From: Bacteroidales bacterium
GTDB taxonomy: Bacteria > Bacteroidota > Bacteroidia > Bacteroidales > UBA7960
DNA length: 53,046 nucleotides
Assembly: GCA_007125585.1 (NCBI GenBank)
Contig: SLCY01000054.1
Coordinates: 1 to 53,046, forward strand
Direction: 5' to 3'
Notes under the pieces: generated by a model
What the model was told of the DNA's origin: nothing
The model's database searches: none
Seen by the model: the letters and a program-made list of their open reading frames with translations, nothing else
In this document: one piece after another, positions 16,463 through 28,057 of the stretch
How the letters are laid out: every line of letters begins with the position of its first letter
Position numbering within the stretch: the first letter of the stretch is position 1
Position numbers and translations under genes: made by a program

Positions 16463-19400
16463 TTGGCAGCAAAACAAAAAATCGCAGAGAGGGTAAATTT
16501 CGGAACGGTAACCACCCATTTTGATTACCCCGATTTTCTTGAGATCCAGATTAAATCATTCCAGGATTTTTTCCAGCTGGAGACAACCCCTGAAAACAGG
16601 AAGAATGAGGGATTGTTCAAAGTGTTCAGCGAGAATTTCCCCATTTCAGATGCCAGAAACAACTTTGTACTGGAGTTCCTGGATTATTTTATAGACCCCC
16701 CAAAGTATTCTATCCGCGAATGTATAGACCGGGGCCTTACCTACAGTGTGCCGCTGAAGGCAAAATTAAAACTTTACTGCACCGATCCGGAACACGAAGA
16801 CTTTGAAACGATCATCCAGGATGTTTACCTGGGGACCATCCCCTACATGACACCCAGGGGCACCTTCCTGATCAACGGCGCCGAAAGGGTCGTGGTGTCC
16901 CAGTTGCATCGATCGCCTGGCGTTTTTTTCGGGACAAGCGTTCACGCCAACGGCACACAGCTCTACAGCGCACGGATCATCCCGTTCAAAGGATCCTGGA
17001 TAGAGTTTGCCACCGACATCAACAGCGTGATGTATGCCTACATCGACCGTAAGAAAAAGTTGCCGGTAACCACATTGCTTCGGGCCATCGGCTTTGAGAC
17101 CGACAAGGAGATACTCGAGATCTTCGGGCTGGCCGACGAGGTGAAGGTCACAAAAACAGGATTGAAAAAATATGTTGGCCGTAAACTGGCTGCCAGGGTG
17201 CTGCGGTCATGGGTGGAAGACTTCGTGGATGAAGATACCGGAGAAGTCGTGTCAATCGAACGTACCGAGGTGATCATAGACCGCGAAACGGTGCTGGAGA
17301 ATGACCATATCGAACAGATACTTGATGCCGGTGTCAAAACCATCATCCTGCATAAAGAGGGGGTGAATGTCAACGACTATATGTTGGTTTACAACACCTT
17401 GCAAAAAGATACCACCAACTCTGAAAAAGAAGCGGTTGAATTCATCTATCGTCTGCTGAGAAATGCAGATCCTCCGGATGATGAAACGGCCCGGAGCATG
17501 ATCGAGAAGCTCTTTTTCTCAGATAAGCGTTACGACCTTGGCGACGTGGGCCGCTATCGCATAAACAGGAAGCTGAACCTCGACACCCCCATGGATGTGA
17601 AAGTCCTTACCAGGGAGGACATTATCTGCATCGTCAATTACCTGATCGAACTGGTGAACGCCAAAGCGGATGTGGATGATATTGACCACCTGAGCAACCG
17701 CCGTGTGCGGACAGTCGGAGAACAACTGTACACTCAGTTTGGTGTGGGACTTGCCCGCATGGCACGTACCATTCGTGAACGGATGAACGTACGCGACAAT
17801 GAGGTTTTTGCACCAACCGACCTGATCAATGCCAAGACCCTCTCCTCTGTGATCAACTCCTTTTTTGGCACAAACCAGTTGTCGCAGTTCATGGACCAGA
17901 CAAACCCGCTGGCTGAGATCACCCATAAACGCAGGATGTCAGCACTTGGGCCGGGCGGACTCTCCCGTGAACGTGCCGGATTTGAAGTCAGGGACGTCCA
18001 CTTTACCCATTACGGTCGCCTGTGTACCATTGAAACACCGGAAGGCCCGAACATCGGACTGATATCTTCCCTGTGCGTGTATGCCAAGGTGAATGAGCTC
18101 GGGTTTATCGAAACCCCTTATTTTGAAGTAGCGGAAGGCAAGGCCCGTTTTGACAAACCACCTCTGTATCTGACCGCCGAAGAGGAAGAGACAGAGATCA
18201 TCAGCCAGTCCAATGTGCCCTTGAAAAAAGATGGTGAGTTTGAAGAAGACCGTATCAAGGTCAGGTATCAGGCCGACTACCCTATCGTTGAGCCCGACCA
18301 GATCAAGCTGATGGACGTGGGCCCTAACCAGATCGCCTCCATCGCCGCTTCCCTGATCCCATTCCTCGAACACGACGATGCCAACAGGGCCCTTATGGGC
18401 AGTAACATGATGCGCCAGGCCGTCCCGCTGATCAACCCTGAAGCCCCCATTGTGGGAACAGGTCTTGAAAAAAGGGTGGCCAATGACTCAAGGGTGCTGT
18501 TGCATGCCGAAGGAAGCGGCACAGTAGAATACGTTGATGCCGACAGCATCACCATCAGATACACCCGGAGCGAGGATGAAAGACTGGTGAGTTTCGAGGA
18601 GGATATAAAAACCTATGAGCTCACCAAATTCAGTAAAACAAACCAGAACACCTGCCTGAGCCTGAAACCCATTGTAAAGAAAGGGCAGAATGTCAAGAAG
18701 GGCCAGTTGCTGTGTGAAGGATATGCCACCAAAAATGGCGAGCTGGCACTCGGGCGCAACCTGAAAGTGGCCTTTATGCCATGGAAAGGGTACAACTTTG
18801 AAGACGCCATCGTGGTATCTGAAAAAATTGTCCGTGACGACCTCTTCACCTCTATCCATATTGAGGAATTCTCCCTTGATGTGCGCGACACAAAACGTGG
18901 GGCCGAAGAGCTTACCAGCGACATCCCGAACGTGAGTGCAGACGCGATCAAAGACCTCGATGAAAACGGTCTGATACGCATCGGTGCAGAGGTTAACGAA
19001 GGGGATATCCTCATCGGCAAGATCACCCCCAAAGGTGAGACCGACCCCACCCCGGAAGAGAAACTGCTGCGTGCCATCTTTGGCGACAAGGCCGGCGATG
19101 TGAAAGACGCCTCATTGAAAGCTCCCCCCGCCACAAAAGGGGTTATCGTGGATAAAAAACTCTTCTCGAGGATCATCAAAGACCGCAAGGCCAAAACCAA
19201 GGAAAAAGCTTTCGTTGAAAAGCTGGATGCGGAATTCAAGGCCAAAGCCGGAGAACTCAGATCCAAGCTTGTCGACAAGCTGATCGTCCTCGTTTCCGGC
19301 AAGACTTCACAGGGAGTTACCAACAGCCTGAAAGAGTCAGTGGTGCCCAAGGGAACCAAGTTTACCCAAAAAATCCTTCATGGTCTAGATTACTCTACCA

Positions 19401-20275
19401 TTAATCCCAATAACTGGACCACTGACAAAAAGAAAAATCAGCTGATCAAGGAGTTGTTGCACAATTATTCCATTCAGTTCAAAGATCTCCTGGGCATTTA
19501 CAACCGGCGCAAGTTCACGGCGACGGTAGGGGATGAGTTGCCCACGGGAATTGTTCAGCTGGCCAAGGTTTACCTTGCCAAAAAGCGCAAGCTCAAGGTG
19601 GGTGACAAGATGGCGGGTCGTCACGGCAACAAAGGGATCGTTGCAAAGATTGTACGGCAGGAGGACATGCCATTCCTGGAGGATGGCACACCTGTCGACA
19701 TTGTTTTGAACCCTCTGGGTGTCCCGTCGCGTATGAACCTTGGACAGATTTACGAAACCGTGCTGGGATGGGCAGGGCAGAAGCTGGACTTGACTTTTTC
19801 CAGTCCAATTTTTGATGGTGCCCATGTTGACCAGATCAATGAATACATGGTCAAAGCCGGCCTCCCGGAAAATGGCAAAGTATACCTGTATGACGGTGGC
19901 ACCGGCGAACGGTTTGACCAGCCTGCCACGGTGGGTGTCATCTACATGCTGAAGCTTGGCCACATGGTCGATGACAAGATGCATGCCCGCTCCATCGGTC
20001 CGTATTCACTGATTACACAACAACCCCTGGGTGGTAAGGCCCAGTTTGGTGGTCAGCGGTTTGGGGAGATGGAAGTGTGGGCATTGGAAGCTTTTGGTGC
20101 GGCCAATGTATTGCAGGAGATCCTGACCGTGAAATCGGATGATGTGATTGGCCGTGCAAAAACCTACGAAGCACTGGTGAAAGGAGACAACCTGCCCATC
20201 GCGGGCGTGCCTGAATCTTTCAATGTGCTGGTGCATGAGCTCAGAGGACTGGGGCTCAGCATTAATTTCGACTAG
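16463..20275 (+). CDS. rpoB: DNA-directed RNA polymerase subunit beta
   Basis: The 1270-residue beta subunit is full length for Bacteroidota. The rifampicin-pocket region reads [19 protein letters not shown] with the residues matching E. coli D516, H526 and S531 in wild-type form. [11 protein letters not shown], the [20 protein letters not shown] segment and the C-terminal [19 protein letters not shown] follow. No ATG fits: the frame is closed 19 bp upstream of 16463, and the first usable initiation codon is TTG at 16463 (residues [13 protein letters not shown] follow). The start is therefore inferred. It is the first gene after the rplL-rpoB hairpin. Confidence 0.96.
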   Translation: MAAKQKIAERVNFGTVTTHFDYPDFLEIQIKSFQDFFQLETTPENRKNEGLFKVFSENFPISDARNNFVLEFLDYFIDPPKYSIRECIDRGLTYSVPLKAKLKLYCTDPEHEDFETIIQDVYLGTIPYMTPRGTFLINGAERVVVSQLHRSPGVFFGTSVHANGTQLYSARIIPFKGSWIEFATDINSVMYAYIDRKKKLPVTTLLRAIGFETDKEILEIFGLADEVKVTKTGLKKYVGRKLAARVLRSWVEDFVDEDTGEVVSIERTEVIIDRETVLENDHIEQILDAGVKTIILHKEGVNVNDYMLVYNTLQKDTTNSEKEAVEFIYRLLRNADPPDDETARSMIEKLFFSDKRYDLGDVGRYRINRKLNLDTPMDVKVLTREDIICIVNYLIELVNAKADVDDIDHLSNRRVRTVGEQLYTQFGVGLARMARTIRERMNVRDNEVFAPTDLINAKTLSSVINSFFGTNQLSQFMDQTNPLAEITHKRRMSALGPGGLSRERAGFEVRDVHFTHYGRLCTIETPEGPNIGLISSLCVYAKVNELGFIETPYFEVAEGKARFDKPPLYLTAEEEETEIISQSNVPLKKDGEFEEDRIKVRYQADYPIVEPDQIKLMDVGPNQIASIAASLIPFLEHDDANRALMGSNMMRQAVPLINPEAPIVGTGLEKRVANDSRVLLHAEGSGTVEYVDADSITIRYTRSEDERLVSFEEDIKTYELTKFSKTNQNTCLSLKPIVKKGQNVKKGQLLCEGYATKNGELALGRNLKVAFMPWKGYNFEDAIVVSEKIVRDDLFTSIHIEEFSLDVRDTKRGAEELTSDIPNVSADAIKDLDENGLIRIGAEVNEGDILIGKITPKGETDPTPEEKLLRAIFGDKAGDVKDASLKAPPATKGVIVDKKLFSRIIKDRKAKTKEKAFVEKLDAEFKAKAGELRSKLVDKLIVLVSGKTSQGVTNSLKESVVPKGTKFTQKILHGLDYSTINPNNWTTDKKKNQLIKELLHNYSIQFKDLLGIYNRRKFTATVGDELPTGIVQLAKVYLAKKRKLKVGDKMAGRHGNKGIVAKIVRQEDMPFLEDGTPVDIVLNPLGVPSRMNLGQIYETVLGWAGQKLDLTFSSPIFDGAHVDQINEYMVKAGLPENGKVYLYDGGTGERFDQPATVGVIYMLKLGHMVDDKMHARSIGPYSLITQQPLGGKAQFGGQRFGEMEVWALEAFGAANVLQEILTVKSDDVIGRAKTYEALVKGDNLPIAGVPESFNVLVHELRGLGLSINFD

Positions 20276-20333
20276 CGTGTCCGGTTGTGGTGAGCGATAA
20301 CGATCGATATTACGTTCTTAACAAAACATATAT

Positions 20334-23300
20334 ATGGCTTTCAGAAAAGAATCGAACGTCAAAAGTAATTTCTCCAACATAACAATAAGCCTGGCCTCTC
20401 CTGAATCTGTGCTTGAGAGGTCGCACGGGGAGGTGTTGAAGCCAGAAACCATTAACTATCGCACATACAAGCCCGAAAGAGACGGGCTCTTCTGTGAAAG
20501 GATTTTTGGTCCGGTAAAGGACTGGGAATGCCATTGTGGAAAATACAAGCGCATACGCTATAAGGGCATTGTATGCGACCGCTGTGGTGTAGAGGTCACA
20601 GAAAAGAAAGTGCGCAGGGAGCGGATGGGGCATATTAAGCTGGTCGTGCCGGTGGCGCATATCTGGTTTTTCCGTACCCTTCCAAACAAGATAGGCTATT
20701 TGCTGGGACTGCCATCCAAAAAGCTTGACCAGATCATTTATTATGAGCGTTATGTGGTGATCAATCCTGGTGTTAAGGCTGATGAGCTGAACTTCATGGA
20801 TTTCCTTACCGAGGAGGAGTACTTCAATGTGCTGGAGTCCATTCCCATGGAAAACCAGATGCTGGATGATGACGATCCAAACAAGTTCATCGCCCGGATG
20901 GGTGCGGATGCACTGAAAGAATTGCTGTCAAGGCTTGATCTGGACCAGCTCTCCTATGACCTTCGCCACAAGGCGAACACCGAGACCTCCCAGCAGCGCA
21001 AGGCGGATGCCCTCAAACGTCTGCAGGTGGTGGAAGCTTTCCGTGATGCACAGAAAACCCTGGAAAACCGACCCGACTGGATGATCGTGGATGTGGTGCC
21101 GGTGATACCGCCTGAGCTGCGTCCGCTGGTGCCGCTGGATGGTGGCCGTTTTGCCACCAGCGACCTCAACGATCTGTATCGACGGGTGATCATACGCAAC
21201 AACAGGCTCAAACGCCTGATAGAGATCAAAGCCCCCGATGTAATATTGCGCAATGAGAAGCGCATGCTTCAGGAAGCTGTAGACTCTTTGTTTGACAATT
21301 CGCGCAAGACGAATGCCGTGAAAACCGAATCGAACAGGCCGCTCAAGTCATTGTCCGACAGCCTGAAGGGTAAACAGGGGCGTTTCCGGCAGAATCTGCT
21401 TGGCAAACGTGTCGACTATTCTGCCCGTTCCGTGATCGTTGTGGGTCCCGAACTGGGCCTGCACGAATGCGGCATTCCCAAGGAAATGGCCTCAGAACTG
21501 TTCAAGCCGTTCATCATCCGCAAGATGCTGGAACGGGGCATCGTGAAAACCGTTAAGTCGGCCAAAAAGATTGTTGACAGAAAAGATCCTGTTGTCTGGG
21601 ACATCCTTGAAAATGTGTTGAAGGGCCATCCTGTATTGCTGAACCGTGCCCCCACATTGCACCGGCTGGGTATTCAGGCTTTTCAGCCGAAACTCATTGA
21701 AGGCAAGGCCATACAGCTGCACCCGCTTGTTTGTACAGCATTCAATGCCGACTTCGACGGGGACCAGATGGCGGTACACCTCCCCCTCGGAAATGCCGCG
21801 ATACTGGAAGCCCAGCTGCTGATGCTGGCATCACACAATATCCTTAACCCCGCCAACGGTGCACCCATCGCAGTTCCTTCGCAGGATATGGTCCTTGGCC
21901 TATACTACATGACCAAAGCCCGCAAGAATACCAAAGAACACCCGGTAAAAGGCGAAGGACTTACATTCTATGGCCCGGAAGAGGTGATCATCGCGCACAA
22001 TGAAGGTAAAGCCGACCTGCATGCCATCATCAAGGTCAGGGTGCCTGTGAAAGAAAAAGGCAAACTGGTCAACAGGGTGGTGGAAACCACCGTGGGTCGT
22101 GTTCTCTTTAACCTTGTTATTCCGGAAGGCTATGGGTTCATCAACATCTTGCTCACAAAGAAAGCACTGCGCGATGTCATTGGCGGCATCATGAAAGAGA
22201 CGGGGATCTCCCGTACTTCAAAGTTCCTCGATGATATCAAGGACCTGGGGTTCGAGCTGGCCTTCCGCGGTGGGTTGTCGTTCAACCTGGGCGACATCAT
22301 TGTGCCTGAAGAAAAGCAAATCCTTATCAACCAGGCTGATGACCAGGTGGAAGAGGTCCGCGGCAACTACAGCATGGGCTTTATCACCAACAATGAGCGA
22401 TATAACCAGATCATCGATATCTGGACACATACCAACGCCAAGCTGACCAAGGTGTTGATCGACAAAACCACGGCCGACAACCAGGGCTTCAACCCTGTGT
22501 TCATGATGCTGGACTCCGGTGCCAGGGGATCCAAAGAGCAGATCCGCCAGCTGTCGGGCATGCGTGGATTGATGGCCAAGCCGCAGAAGTCGGGCGCCAA
22601 AGGTGGAGAGATCATTGAAAACCCCATCCTTTCAAACTTCAAGGAGGGACTGTCGGTACTGGAGTATTTCATATCCACGCATGGTGCGCGTAAGGGCCTG
22701 GCCGACACAGCCCTTAAAACGGCCGATGCCGGATACCTCACCCGGCGCCTTGTCGATGTGGCTCAGGACGTGATCATCACAGAACCCGACTGCGGCACGT
22801 TAAGGGGATTGACTGCGACAGCCCTCAAGAATAATGAGGAAACGGTGGAAACCCTTTACGACCGGGTCCTGGGACGTAACACGCTGCACCATATCTATCA
22901 TCCCACCTCCGGAGAGATCATCGTGAAGGCTGGAGATGAGCTGACAGAAGAAATATCTGCGATCATTGAGGATTCGCCCATAGAAGCAGTGGAGATCCGT
23001 TCGGTGCTCACCTGTGAATCGAAAAAGGGTGTATGTGCCAAGTGCTATGGCCGAAACCTGGCAACAGGCCGTATGGTTCAGAAGGGAGAATCGGTGGGTG
23101 TCATTGCTGCACAATCGATCGGCGAGCCTGGAACACAGCTTACGCTGCGCACTTTCCATGTTGGGGGGACTGCATCCAACATCGCCACGGCTTCCAAGAT
23201 CAATGCCAAATATGGCGGGTTGCTTGAACTGGATGAACTTCGTTCTGTACCTTTCAGCTACGACGGAAGGAGTTACAGCGTGGTCATTGGCCGTTCGGCG

Positions 23301-24653
23301 GAGATGCGGATCGTGGACAAAAACACCCAGATGGTGCTCACCAGCCAGAATATTCCCTATGGTGCCAACCTGTACTTTAAGCATGGTGATGAAGTAAAAA
23401 GCGGCGACCTGATCTGTGAATGGGATCCCTACAATGCTGTGATCATAGCAGATAAACCTGGAAAGGTGTTGTTCAACAATATGAAGGAAGGCACCACATA
23501 CCGTACGGACTCTGACGAGCAAACCGGTTACTATGAAAAGGTGATCATCGATTCGAAGGACAAGACCCGCAACCCGTCCATCAGTATTGTAAGCGACGGA
23601 GGGAAGACAGAACGTGTGTATGACATGCCTGTTGGGGCCCATGTAGTGATCACGGAAGAAAAAGATGTGAAGCCCGGCACGATCATTGCAAAGATCCCGC
23701 GTGCTGTTGGCAAGTCCGGCGACATCACCGGGGGATTGCCACGTATCACGGAGCTTTTTGAGGCGCGCAACCCCTCCGACCCCGCTGTGGTATCGGAGAT
23801 CGACGGGGTAGTGTCTTTTGGCAAGAAGATCAAGCGGGGCAACAGGGAGGTGATCATCACCTCCAGGACGGGAGATGAAAAGCGTTACCTGGTGCCATTG
23901 ACCAAGCAGATACTTGCCCAGGAAAATGACTTTGTGAAGGCCGGGACACCCCTTTCTGACGGTCCTATCACACCGGCTGACATCCTGGCCATTAAAGGGC
24001 CGACCGCCGTTCAGGAGTATATTGTGAATGAGGTACAAGAGGTATACCGTATGCAGGGCGTGAAGATCAATGACAAGCATTTTGAGATCATTGTGCGGCA
24101 GATGATGCGTAAAGTTGTCATTGATGATCCGGGCGACACACGCTTCCTTGAGAATGAAGTGGTGAACAAGGTGGATTTCATGGAAGAGAATGACAGCCTC
24201 TTTGGCAAGAAGGTTGTTGAAGATCCCGGCGATTCTTCCTTGAAGCCGGGCCAGATCATCACCGCCCGCAAACTTCGTGACGACAACTCCTTTTTGAAAC
24301 GCCGGGACAAAAAAATCGTTGTCGCGCGCGACGCTAACGGTGCCACGGCACGTCAGCAGCTGCAGGGTATCACCAGAGCTTCCCTGCAAACGCAAAGTTT
24401 CATATCGGCAGCCTCTTTCCAGGAAACCACCAAGGTGCTCACCGATGCAGCAGTCAATGCGAAAACAGACAATCTCAAAGGGTTGAAAGAAAATGTGATC
24501 GTCGGGCACCTGATTCCGGCAGGGACAGGGTTGCGTGAGTACGACAACATCATCGTAGGCTCCATGGAAGAGTACAACCTGCTGATGGCTTCCAAAAACA
24601 AGGCGGAAGCGGAAGAACAAGAACAAACGGAATTATCAAAAACAAACAAATAA
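20334..24653 (+). CDS. rpoC: DNA-directed RNA polymerase subunit beta'
   Basis: The 1439-residue beta' subunit contains the catalytic NADFDGD motif (residues 471-477; D473, D475 and D477 hold the magnesium). The N-terminal zinc site ([20 protein letters not shown]), the second zinc site ([13 protein letters not shown]) and the trigger-loop region [17 protein letters not shown] are intact. It begins 58 bp after rpoB. The C terminus ends in a Glu/Lys-rich tail. Confidence 0.98.
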   Translation: MAFRKESNVKSNFSNITISLASPESVLERSHGEVLKPETINYRTYKPERDGLFCERIFGPVKDWECHCGKYKRIRYKGIVCDRCGVEVTEKKVRRERMGHIKLVVPVAHIWFFRTLPNKIGYLLGLPSKKLDQIIYYERYVVINPGVKADELNFMDFLTEEEYFNVLESIPMENQMLDDDDPNKFIARMGADALKELLSRLDLDQLSYDLRHKANTETSQQRKADALKRLQVVEAFRDAQKTLENRPDWMIVDVVPVIPPELRPLVPLDGGRFATSDLNDLYRRVIIRNNRLKRLIEIKAPDVILRNEKRMLQEAVDSLFDNSRKTNAVKTESNRPLKSLSDSLKGKQGRFRQNLLGKRVDYSARSVIVVGPELGLHECGIPKEMASELFKPFIIRKMLERGIVKTVKSAKKIVDRKDPVVWDILENVLKGHPVLLNRAPTLHRLGIQAFQPKLIEGKAIQLHPLVCTAFNADFDGDQMAVHLPLGNAAILEAQLLMLASHNILNPANGAPIAVPSQDMVLGLYYMTKARKNTKEHPVKGEGLTFYGPEEVIIAHNEGKADLHAIIKVRVPVKEKGKLVNRVVETTVGRVLFNLVIPEGYGFINILLTKKALRDVIGGIMKETGISRTSKFLDDIKDLGFELAFRGGLSFNLGDIIVPEEKQILINQADDQVEEVRGNYSMGFITNNERYNQIIDIWTHTNAKLTKVLIDKTTADNQGFNPVFMMLDSGARGSKEQIRQLSGMRGLMAKPQKSGAKGGEIIENPILSNFKEGLSVLEYFISTHGARKGLADTALKTADAGYLTRRLVDVAQDVIITEPDCGTLRGLTATALKNNEETVETLYDRVLGRNTLHHIYHPTSGEIIVKAGDELTEEISAIIEDSPIEAVEIRSVLTCESKKGVCAKCYGRNLATGRMVQKGESVGVIAAQSIGEPGTQLTLRTFHVGGTASNIATASKINAKYGGLLELDELRSVPFSYDGRSYSVVIGRSAEMRIVDKNTQMVLTSQNIPYGANLYFKHGDEVKSGDLICEWDPYNAVIIADKPGKVLFNNMKEGTTYRTDSDEQTGYYEKVIIDSKDKTRNPSISIVSDGGKTERVYDMPVGAHVVITEEKDVKPGTIIAKIPRAVGKSGDITGGLPRITELFEARNPSDPAVVSEIDGVVSFGKKIKRGNREVIITSRTGDEKRYLVPLTKQILAQENDFVKAGTPLSDGPITPADILAIKGPTAVQEYIVNEVQEVYRMQGVKINDKHFEIIVRQMMRKVVIDDPGDTRFLENEVVNKVDFMEENDSLFGKKVVEDPGDSSLKPGQIITARKLRDDNSFLKRRDKKIVVARDANGATARQQLQGITRASLQTQSFISAASFQETTKVLTDAAVNAKTDNLKGLKENVIVGHLIPAGTGLREYDNIIVGSMEEYNLLMASKNKAEAEEQEQTELSKTNK

Positions 24654-24657
24654 TATT

Positions 24658-24972
24658 ATGGCTGATCAGAAAAAATCAGATAAGCAGATCAATATTGAGC
24701 TGGGAGAAGAAGTGGCGGAAGGGATCTATTCAAACCTGGCCATCATCACCCACTCCAACACTGAATTTGTTGTTGACTTTGTACGGTTAATGCCTGGTGT
24801 TCCGAAGGCAAAAGTGAAAGCGAGGGTGGTCCTTACACCCCAGCATGCCAAAAGGCTCATGAATGCGCTCAAGGAGAACATTACCAAGTTTGAGTCAGTG
24901 CATGGTCCCATCAAGGAGATCAAGGGGCCTGCCCTGCCGATGAACCTTGGCGGGCCGGCTGCGCAGGCGTGA
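24658..24972 (+). CDS. DUF3467 family protein
   Basis: The 104-residue protein matches the DUF3467 family, which in Bacteroidota is commonly encoded just after rpoC; its function is unknown. It shows INIELGEEVAEGIYSNLAIITHSNTEFVVDF near the N terminus and a conserved VKARVVLTPQHAKRLMNAL segment. The start is 4 bp after the rpoC stop, implying translation from the same mRNA, and a terminator follows. A link to RNA polymerase is suggested only by position. Confidence 0.88.
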   Translation: MADQKKSDKQINIELGEEVAEGIYSNLAIITHSNTEFVVDFVRLMPGVPKAKVKARVVLTPQHAKRLMNALKENITKFESVHGPIKEIKGPALPMNLGGPAAQA

Positions 24973-25017
24973 TCTGCTGTATCCCATTTCACTGAAGTTT
25001 TTTTACACTGCAAGCAG

Positions 25018-25053
25018 GAGGGGTTGTGTTTACGACACGGTCCCTCTTTTTTT
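25018..25053 (+). terminator. rho-independent terminator of the rpoBC operon
   Basis: GAGGGGTTGTGT (25018-25029) pairs with ACACGGTCCCTC (25035-25046), giving 12 bp with three G-U pairs and a five-base loop. Seven T follow (25047-25053). It ends the plus-strand ribosomal/RNA polymerase operon and just touches the end of the convergent polymerase gene. Confidence 0.85.
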
Positions 25054-28039
25054 ATGTGCCGGTTCTCCGGGGATCCGGCTTTACGGGTAGCCGGGCCATT
25101 TTGTGGACGTTAAGGGAAGGCTGGCCAAACTCCTGGGTGATCTGTCCTTTGAGCAGGTAGACCCCTCTGCCGCGGAAAGGATATTGACGGTTGACTGCCG
25201 GGAAGTGGACGGTATCGAAAAACCGCCCTTCGTGATCGATAAAGCAGCCGAAATACATTGTCTCTTTTTTTATGGTGCGCACGTATTTGGTGGTGACCAG
25301 CCAGCCCAGCATACGTACCTCCCTGCCATCGCTGGAGAGCATTTCCCGGGCGAATATCTCACCGCGAAAGGATGTTTGCAGCAGGTCAAAGGGACTCATC
25401 GATACCGTAAATCCCAGCAACTCCATTTCGTCATAGGCCTCAGGCACCGGGCCGGTTTCAGGCTCGGGCAACTTGAATTTCCCGTCAGCCGGTATGGTGA
25501 AGAGCTTCGGGAGGCTGTTCGTCTTATTCCCGGCCAGCAGATAAGCCTTCCAGAGAAGGTGTGACTTTGGGATTCCGGTAAAGCGCAGTGCCGTTGTCCG
25601 GATAAGGATAACCAGTTGTTCGGTCGTGGTGCCTGTCCGCCCTGCAAAATCTTCCAGTCCCAGGTAAGGGCCATGGCGCAGGCGCTCATGCATGATGCAT
25701 TGTGCTGTTTTATGTTCCAGGTGTTGGATGTGTACCAGGCCCATATATATGGTGTTGCCCTGGATGCGGTTGACATGGTTGCTGTGGTTGACACATGGCA
25801 GCTCAATGTGTGCCCCCTGCCTGCGTGCTTCATGGAAATAGATCTCGCTGCGGTAGAACCCGCCGAAGTTATTGATAACGGCCGTCATAAATTCTATGGG
25901 ATAATGGGCTTTCAGGTAAAGGCTCTGGAAGCTCTCCACGGCAAAAGAGGCGGAGTGCGCTTTGGAGAAGGAGTAGCCTGCGAAAGATTCTATCTGTCGC
26001 CACACTTCTTTGACGAGGCTTTCGGGGTGCCCCTTTGCCCGGCAGCCTTCGAAGAACCGTTCCACCAGTCGAAGCATCTCTTTTTTCGACCGGTATTTCC
26101 CGCTCATGGCGCGCCGCAGGACGTCGGCATCGGCCAGGTCGAGTCCGGCGAAATGATGACATACCTTGATGACATCTTCCTGGTATACCATCACGCCGTA
26201 TGTCTCTTTGAGCTGTTCCTTCATTACCGGGTGGAGGTATTTTGTCTGTTCCGGATGCCGGGTACGGCGGATGTATTCCTGCATCATGCCGGAGCGGGAT
26301 ACCCCGGGCCGGATGATGGAACTGGCTGCCACCAGGCCCGGGTAGTCACTGCACTTCAGCTTTTTGAGCAAGCCACGCATGGCCGGGCTTTCCACGTAGA
26401 AGCAGCCGGTGGTCTCCCCGTTGCGCAGCAAGGCTTTCACCTTTTTGTCCTGTTTGATGTCCTCCATCCGGTGAATGTCTGTTCCCTTCCCACGGTTTTC
26501 GCGTATGAGCCGTATGCATTCGTTGATGTGTCCGATGCCGCGTTGACTGAGGATGTCGATCTTTTCAAAACCGAGCTCCTCAGCAACATACATGTCCCAC
26601 TGCACGGTAGGCAGCCCTTTGGGCGGCAGGTCGAGGGCTGAATAGCAGCAGATGGGGCTTTCGGAAACGAGCACGCCACCGGCATGAATGCTGCGCAGGT
26701 TGGGGTAGTCGGACAGTCGTGCCGCCCAGCGCAGGACCTTTGCGATGATGCTGTCTTGTTGGCCTGCCGCCTCCTGGGCAATGGCCTTCTCGTCCGGACG
26801 TATTGCAGCTGCCTGTTGTCCGGCCAGCAACGTGTCGATCTCATTTTTTGGCAGGCCGTACACTTTGCCCAGCTCCCTGACGGCCGACCGGTGATGAAAG
26901 GTGGAGATGGTGCCCAGCAGGGCGGTATGCTCACGCCCGTAGCGTTTGAAGATGTAGTCGAGCACCTGGTCGCGTTCCTTCCATGAGTAGTCTATGTCAA
27001 AATCGGGCGGTGTGGAGCGCCTGGGATTGATAAACCGTTCAAAGTACAGGTCCAGCTCGATGGGGTCCACATCGGTGATCTGCAGACAGTATGCCACAAT
27101 GCTGTTGGCGCCGCTGCCGCGCCCGACGTGGTAAAAGCCGCACGACATGGAGTAACGGACAATGTCCCAGGTGATAAGGAAGTAAGCGGAGAACCCCAGT
27201 TTATGGATGATGTCCAGCTCGTTCCTTATACGCCGCATCGCCTCTTTGTTGCCGTTGCCGTAGCGTCTCTGCATCCCGTCTGTCGCCAGCTTCTCCAGCA
27301 GGGCCTTGTCGTCGGCACGGTGTCCGGTGAAGGTCTTTTTGTTTTTTAAGGTGTGGAAGTCGAAGTCGATGCTGCATTGCCCGAGCAGGTCTTCCGTGTT
27401 GCTGATGATGTGAGGGAAGCCCGCATAGCATTGTTTCAGGTCTTCGACCGGCAACATCAACTCGTCGGGCATCGCCGTATGTTGTGTCTCCAGTTGGCTG
27501 AGCAGGGTGTTGTGGTGTATGGCCCGCAGGTGCCGGTGTAGTCCGTACCCTGTCGCATTCTGGAAGGACACCGGGTGCAGGGCCACCAGCCTGTCTGTAT
27601 GATGACGCAGGGGGGATGTGTGCAGGCGGTGCAGTCCGGTGGCCCTGATGCCGATGTATTCGTTTGGTCCCGGGGCGATTGTGTCGTTGTTACCGAAGGG
27701 ATAGATGCTGAGTGTATGTTCGCACACCGGGAAGCGCTGGGGCAGGGGGGTGTCATGGATATTGTGCCGGCTACGGAAGGTGTTGATCTGACGGAAGCCC
27801 TCTGCATTCCGTGCCAGAACGATATACCTCAGCCGGTTGTTTTGCCGGAACTCCATGCCTGCCACTGGTGTTATGCCCTGCTGGCGGCACCGCTGTACAA
27901 ATTCAGGCATGGCCGTGACGTTGTTGATATCGGTGAGGGCCAGCCGCTGCACTCCACACCGTGCGGCAAGATCTGCCAGCTGCTCCGGCGACAGGGTGCC
28001 GTAGCGCAGGCTGTAGTATGTATGGCAGTTGAGGTACAT
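25052..28039 (-). CDS. DnaE-like DNA polymerase III alpha subunit, short (error-prone type)
   Basis: The product (995 residues from ATG 28039; a TTG five codons upstream is also open) is a C-family polymerase shorter than the replicative DnaE. It has an N-terminal PHP domain whose first motif reads NCHT, not HxH. The palm contains PDFDID with catalytic Asp at D348 and D350, followed by the finger region (GRGSGANSIVAYCL, AGYSFSKAHSASFA) and a C-terminal OB-fold (REVRMLGWLVTTKY). It lies 18 bp downstream of dinB on the same strand, opposite an S24 repressor. That context matches DnaE2/ImuC translesion polymerases of damage-induced mutasomes, so I infer an error-prone role; a second, replicative DnaE should exist elsewhere. 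Confidence 0.88.
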   Translation of the reverse strand: MYLNCHTYYSLRYGTLSPEQLADLAARCGVQRLALTDINNVTAMPEFVQRCRQQGITPVAGMEFRQNNRLRYIVLARNAEGFRQINTFRSRHNIHDTPLPQRFPVCEHTLSIYPFGNNDTIAPGPNEYIGIRATGLHRLHTSPLRHHTDRLVALHPVSFQNATGYGLHRHLRAIHHNTLLSQLETQHTAMPDELMLPVEDLKQCYAGFPHIISNTEDLLGQCSIDFDFHTLKNKKTFTGHRADDKALLEKLATDGMQRRYGNGNKEAMRRIRNELDIIHKLGFSAYFLITWDIVRYSMSCGFYHVGRGSGANSIVAYCLQITDVDPIELDLYFERFINPRRSTPPDFDIDYSWKERDQVLDYIFKRYGREHTALLGTISTFHHRSAVRELGKVYGLPKNEIDTLLAGQQAAAIRPDEKAIAQEAAGQQDSIIAKVLRWAARLSDYPNLRSIHAGGVLVSESPICCYSALDLPPKGLPTVQWDMYVAEELGFEKIDILSQRGIGHINECIRLIRENRGKGTDIHRMEDIKQDKKVKALLRNGETTGCFYVESPAMRGLLKKLKCSDYPGLVAASSIIRPGVSRSGMMQEYIRRTRHPEQTKYLHPVMKEQLKETYGVMVYQEDVIKVCHHFAGLDLADADVLRRAMSGKYRSKKEMLRLVERFFEGCRAKGHPESLVKEVWRQIESFAGYSFSKAHSASFAVESFQSLYLKAHYPIEFMTAVINNFGGFYRSEIYFHEARRQGAHIELPCVNHSNHVNRIQGNTIYMGLVHIQHLEHKTAQCIMHERLRHGPYLGLEDFAGRTGTTTEQLVILIRTTALRFTGIPKSHLLWKAYLLAGNKTNSLPKLFTIPADGKFKLPEPETGPVPEAYDEMELLGFTVSMSPFDLLQTSFRGEIFAREMLSSDGREVRMLGWLVTTKYVRTIKKETMYFGCFIDHEGRFFDTVHFPAVNRQYPFRGRGVYLLKGQITQEFGQPSLNVHKMARLPVKPDPRRTGT

Positions 28040-28057
28040 GATAAGGGTCGGCAATCT

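Noticed and set aside
17990-18060. Rifampicin-resistance substitution in rpoB (Thr after the conserved Cys in [12 protein letters not shown])
   Set aside because: Counting against E. coli places it at the P560 equivalent, not at a classical resistance site; the residues matching D516, H526, S531 and P564 are unchanged.
22800-24626. 608-codon open frame antisense to rpoC
   Set aside because: It lies wholly within the reverse strand of a certain rpoC, resembles no protein, and long antisense frames are expected from biased codon use in large GC-moderate genes.
25616-26641. 341-codon open frame antisense to the dnaE-like gene
   Set aside because: The minus-strand frame carries clear polymerase motifs throughout; the antisense frame has none.
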